This document shows positions 61,801 to 64,000 of a DNA stretch of 64,000 nucleotides, in pieces. Where the stretch lies: contig CBDDII010000003.1 in NCBI GenBank assembly GCA_965228905.1, forward strand, positions 2,356,001-2,420,000. The letters are read 5' to 3'. A model generated the notes under the pieces. It was not told the DNA's origin and made no database searches. It saw nothing but the letters and a program-made list of their open reading frames with translations. A program made the translations under genes and the position numbers. Source of the DNA: CALKXV01 sp965228905 (GTDB taxonomy: Bacteria; Pseudomonadota; Alphaproteobacteria; Rhodobacterales; Rhodobacteraceae). Within the stretch, counting starts at the first letter, position 1. Every line of letters begins with the position of its first letter.

Positions 61801-62379
61801 TCAGTTGATGGTCTGATGGACGTAGATTTGCAACTCCCCGGCAATCACATGTGCGATTACGATAATCCCTGGCTGCGGCCACACACCATCAATTGCATAC
61901 AGAAAGATGTCATTTTCAGAATATAACCCTCCTTCTTCCACATAGTCCTGCGGCGCATGACCTCCACTGATTTTCATCCCGCCTGATGACGAAATCATCT
62001 CCTCGAACTGCTGAGCAAGCGATGACGTCTCCACATCGTAAAACTCGCCAATCACCGAACAGTCGAAAACCTGCCGCTCACCGATCACATGGAACTCAAC
62101 TTCTTCATAGCTGTTGGCTTCGCGTCGATAGACTGACACGACGTTTCCATCAGGGCTTATCGACACCGCTCTTTCTCCAAAAGGGCCGGGGCGGTCTATG
62201 CTGGCCAAATATCCGTTTGGGTCCGAAAGAGCATTTTCACAAACAAGTTTGAAACGATCCCAAACCTCGCTTGCTGAAAGTGTCTTTGACTGTTGGGCTT
62301 CAATCGGCATGGCCAAACCCAAAACCATGATCACGGCAACACACACAGGATTCAGCAATGTCAGTCCCTCATTGAACAC
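61801..62379 (-). CDS. Small exported protein of unknown function
   Basis: 192 aa with a hydrophobic N-terminal signal (VCVAVIMVLGLAMPIEAQQ) and a predicted periplasmic domain with two Cys (LVCENAL, VFDCSVI). Base composition is lower in GC than its neighbours (many AT-ending codons), which hints at more recent acquisition. No family recognised. Flanked on the upstream side by a 410-bp gap with tandem repeats. Confidence 0.65.
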   Translation of the reverse strand: MFNEGLTLLNPVCVAVIMVLGLAMPIEAQQSKTLSASEVWDRFKLVCENALSDPNGYLASIDRPGPFGERAVSISPDGNVVSVYRREANSYEEVEFHVIGERQVFDCSVIGEFYDVETSSLAQQFEEMISSSGGMKISGGHAPQDYVEEGGLYSENDIFLYAIDGVWPQPGIIVIAHVIAGELQIYVHQTIN

Positions 62380-62789
62380 TATCTTGGAAAGTTCAGTGTC
62401 GCGTATATCGCGCGTGAAGTACGCTGTCTAACAGACCCGCGTCCGATGGCGAAGGCGGCAGGCGTTGTCTCTCTACCTCCGTCGATCTCACGTATGGAAC
62501 TTGTTCTGCCCGATCGCCTCCAGAAGTCCTGATCGGTGATCTTCACACATGCAAGAAAACAGCGCAGGGCAATTGATTGACGGCCGTTAATCTTGGTAAC
62601 CGCCCGCTGCTTTGGCGAAATCCATCGGTTTGACGCACCGACGAAATACCGACGCAATACCGACGTAATACCGACGTAATACCGACGTAATACCGACGCT
62701 GCGTTTTCGGCCCGAAAGCCTGTTTTTCCTCGCGTTCATGATTTTCGCGCCGGATCCGCAACGGGCAGCGCACGCAGCTTTGCAAAGGA
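62380..62789. other. 410-bp intergenic region with tandem repeats
   Basis: Between the small exported protein and the ABC ATPase. It contains the 11-bp repeat array described separately; the rest has no ORF with convincing start and composition and no clear terminator for the ABC ATPase gene. Confidence 0.6.
62637..62702. repeat. 11-bp tandem repeat array
   Basis: Six adjacent units of ACCGACGTAAT (first ACCGACGAAAT, second ACCGACGCAAT, three perfect copies, last degenerate). The period of 11 bp is about one helical turn, as in protein-binding iterons. Confidence 0.9.
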
Positions 62790-63911
62790 TTAATGCGCCC
62801 GCGTCGCGATGTGCTTGATCGGCCTTCCGCGATACAACAGCGATTGCGTCTCCATGAAGACATGCACCTTCGAGGGATCCGCCCCAAGCCGCACGGTCTG
62901 ACCGCGCAACTCCTTGTGAATCCCCTGCAATTTCCCGATCACCGGGTCAGCGTCTCCGACCGGTTCAAAGTAAAGCAGCGTCACCTCGCCAAGCGCCTCA
63001 GTGATGCTGACTTTCCCTTCAAAAACATAAGGTTCGGACGCAGGCACCATATCCTCCGGCCGCACACCCACGTTCACCTTCGCGCCCATATCCTCGGGCG
63101 TCGAGGGGTAATGCGACACCGCCGTTCCGCCCCCGTCCAGGTCCACCGTCGTCTGTTCCCCCGTCCCGCTGATCGTGCCGGGCAAAAGGTTCATCGCGGG
63201 CGATCCGATGAATTGCGCAACGAACTCGTTTTCCGGTTTTTCGTACAATTCCAAGGGGCTACCCACCTGGGCAATCCCGCCCCCGGCCAGAACCACGATC
63301 CGGCTGGCCAGCGTCATCGCTTCCACCTGGTCGTGGGTGACATAGATCATCGTGCTTTCCGGCATCTGTTCCTTCAACTGCGCAATCTCGATCCGCGTCG
63401 CCACCCGCAAGGCGGCATCGAGGTTGGAAAGCGGTTCGTCGAACAGGTAGACCTTCGGATCGCGCACGATCGACCGGCCAATCGCCACCCTCTGCCGTTG
63501 ACCGCCGGACAGTTCTTTTGGTAAGCGATCCAACAGGTTATGAAGCTGGAGCGTCTTGGCCGCCTTCTCCACCCGCTCCTCAATCTCGGAGGGAGACTTC
63601 TTGGCGATCTTCAGGGCGAACTGCATGTTCTCGCGCACCGTCATATGCGGATAAAGCGCATAAGACTGGAACACCATCGCGATCCCACGCTCTGATGGCG
63701 GCACATCGTTCACCACCATCCCGTCGATCTCCAGCGTCCCGCCGGTGATCTTTTCCAGCCCCGCAATCATCCGAAGGAGCGTGGACTTGCCGCACCCGGA
63801 AGGGCCAACAAAAACAATCAGTTCGCCGGTTTCGATGTCCAGATCAATGTGCTTCAGCACATCCACCTTGCCATAGGATTTCGCAACATCCGTCAGCTTC
63901 AGATTGGCCAT
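62790..63911 (-). CDS. Sugar ABC importer ATP-binding protein (MalK/UgpC type)
   Basis: 373 aa. Walker A GPSGCGKST, Q loop VFQSYALYPHMTVRENM, signature LSGGQRQRVAIGRSI, Walker B LFDEPLSNLDA and switch His YVTHDQVEAM. The C-terminal TOBE region (VGVRPEDM) is typical of MalK-like ATPases of CUT1 carbohydrate importers. In Rhodobacterales, close homologues sit in alpha-glucoside (agl) loci and the preceding gene may be a glucosidase, but the substrate cannot be proved here. Confidence 0.93.
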   Translation of the reverse strand: MANLKLTDVAKSYGKVDVLKHIDLDIETGELIVFVGPSGCGKSTLLRMIAGLEKITGGTLEIDGMVVNDVPPSERGIAMVFQSYALYPHMTVRENMQFALKIAKKSPSEIEERVEKAAKTLQLHNLLDRLPKELSGGQRQRVAIGRSIVRDPKVYLFDEPLSNLDAALRVATRIEIAQLKEQMPESTMIYVTHDQVEAMTLASRIVVLAGGGIAQVGSPLELYEKPENEFVAQFIGSPAMNLLPGTISGTGEQTTVDLDGGGTAVSHYPSTPEDMGAKVNVGVRPEDMVPASEPYVFEGKVSITEALGEVTLLYFEPVGDADPVIGKLQGIHKELRGQTVRLGADPSKVHVFMETQSLLYRGRPIKHIATRAH

Positions 63912-63937
63912 CCTGTCCTCTCCCCTCCGTTATGCCG

Positions 63938-64000
63938 TCAACCTTCGATCGCGTAGAGAACCGACCAACCCGGGCGCACGCCCTCGTTGCCCTGTATCTC
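63938..64000 (-). CDS. C-terminal end of a gene upstream of the ABC ATPase (truncated by window)
   Basis: Twenty codons and a TGA at 63940-63938 read EIQGNEGVRPGWSVLYAIEG, 26 bp upstream of the ATPase start. The ending would fit a carbohydrate enzyme such as an alpha-glucosidase in an agl-type locus, but the fragment is too short to say. Confidence 0.45.
   Translation of the reverse strand, partial: EIQGNEGVRPGWSVLYAIEG

Noticed and set aside
62637..62702. CRISPR array
   Set aside because: Units are 11 bp and directly adjacent with no spacers.

Overview
The window reads as chromosomal DNA of a marine-type alphaproteobacterium of the order Rhodobacterales (Roseobacter/Rhodobacter relatives). 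This rests on GC-rich coding with strong GC3, a class II DAHP synthase, the cckA and recA neighbourhood, an alphaproteobacterial LexA box (GTTC-N7-GTTC) upstream of recA, and the gene set yicC-gmk, rpsB-tsf and guaB. I saw no tRNA, rRNA, CRISPR array, insertion sequence or phage gene. Coding density is high, with many 4-nt stop/start overlaps. The genus cannot be decided from the sequence alone.

Layout. 1-8.1 kb: an MFS transporter fragment, a GlxA-type AraC regulator, class II DAHP synthase, a PAS protein, and a translationally coupled run yicC-gmk-gamma carbonic anhydrase-transsulfuration PLP enzyme. 8.2-15.6 kb: a complete phosphate regulon, phoR - Pho boxes - pstS-pstC-pstA-pstB-phoU-phoB. 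15.7-17.5 kb: two exported proteins of unknown function.

17.5-33.2 kb is a minus-strand operon of nine or ten genes. In transcription order: a possible small ORF, a membrane-anchored trypsin-like protease, SrfA-, SrfB- and SrfC-like proteins, a membrane protein with a Pro-Glu spacer, a von Willebrand A protein, a LolD/MacB-type ABC ATPase and permease, and a secreted formylglycine-generating-enzyme-fold protein. SrfB has an actin/Hsp70-type ATPase signature and SrfC has GTPase-like motifs. The SrfA-like protein and the protease share the same N-terminal cytoplasmic module. This looks like a transenvelope machine with cytoplasmic NTPases, membrane linkers and periplasmic effector or sensor domains.

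Divergent from it (33.4-43.6 kb) are a patatin-like lipase and then a tightly coupled operon: a response regulator with a pseudo-receiver, a sensor kinase, a small exported protein, an exported caspase-family (C14) protease, another exported protein, and an exported TPR-CHAT protein. Two caspase-fold proteases with signal peptides under their own two-component system, next to an Srf cluster, are the most interesting content of the window. Proteolytic envelope surveillance, controlled self-lysis or inter-bacterial conflict are possible roles, but all are inference.

43.8-64 kb is mostly housekeeping. It holds an exported peptidoglycan-binding protein, a LuxR solo, tsf and rpsB (with a structured leader), a DUF3179 protein, an alpha/beta hydrolase, recA, a soluble globin-coupled chemoreceptor, cckA (with candidate CtrA sites), an RsmB-type rRNA methyltransferase, a single-pass protein of unknown function, guaB, a TehA/SLAC1-family channel and a small exported protein. 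It ends with an 11-bp tandem repeat and the ATPase of a sugar ABC importer at the window edge.
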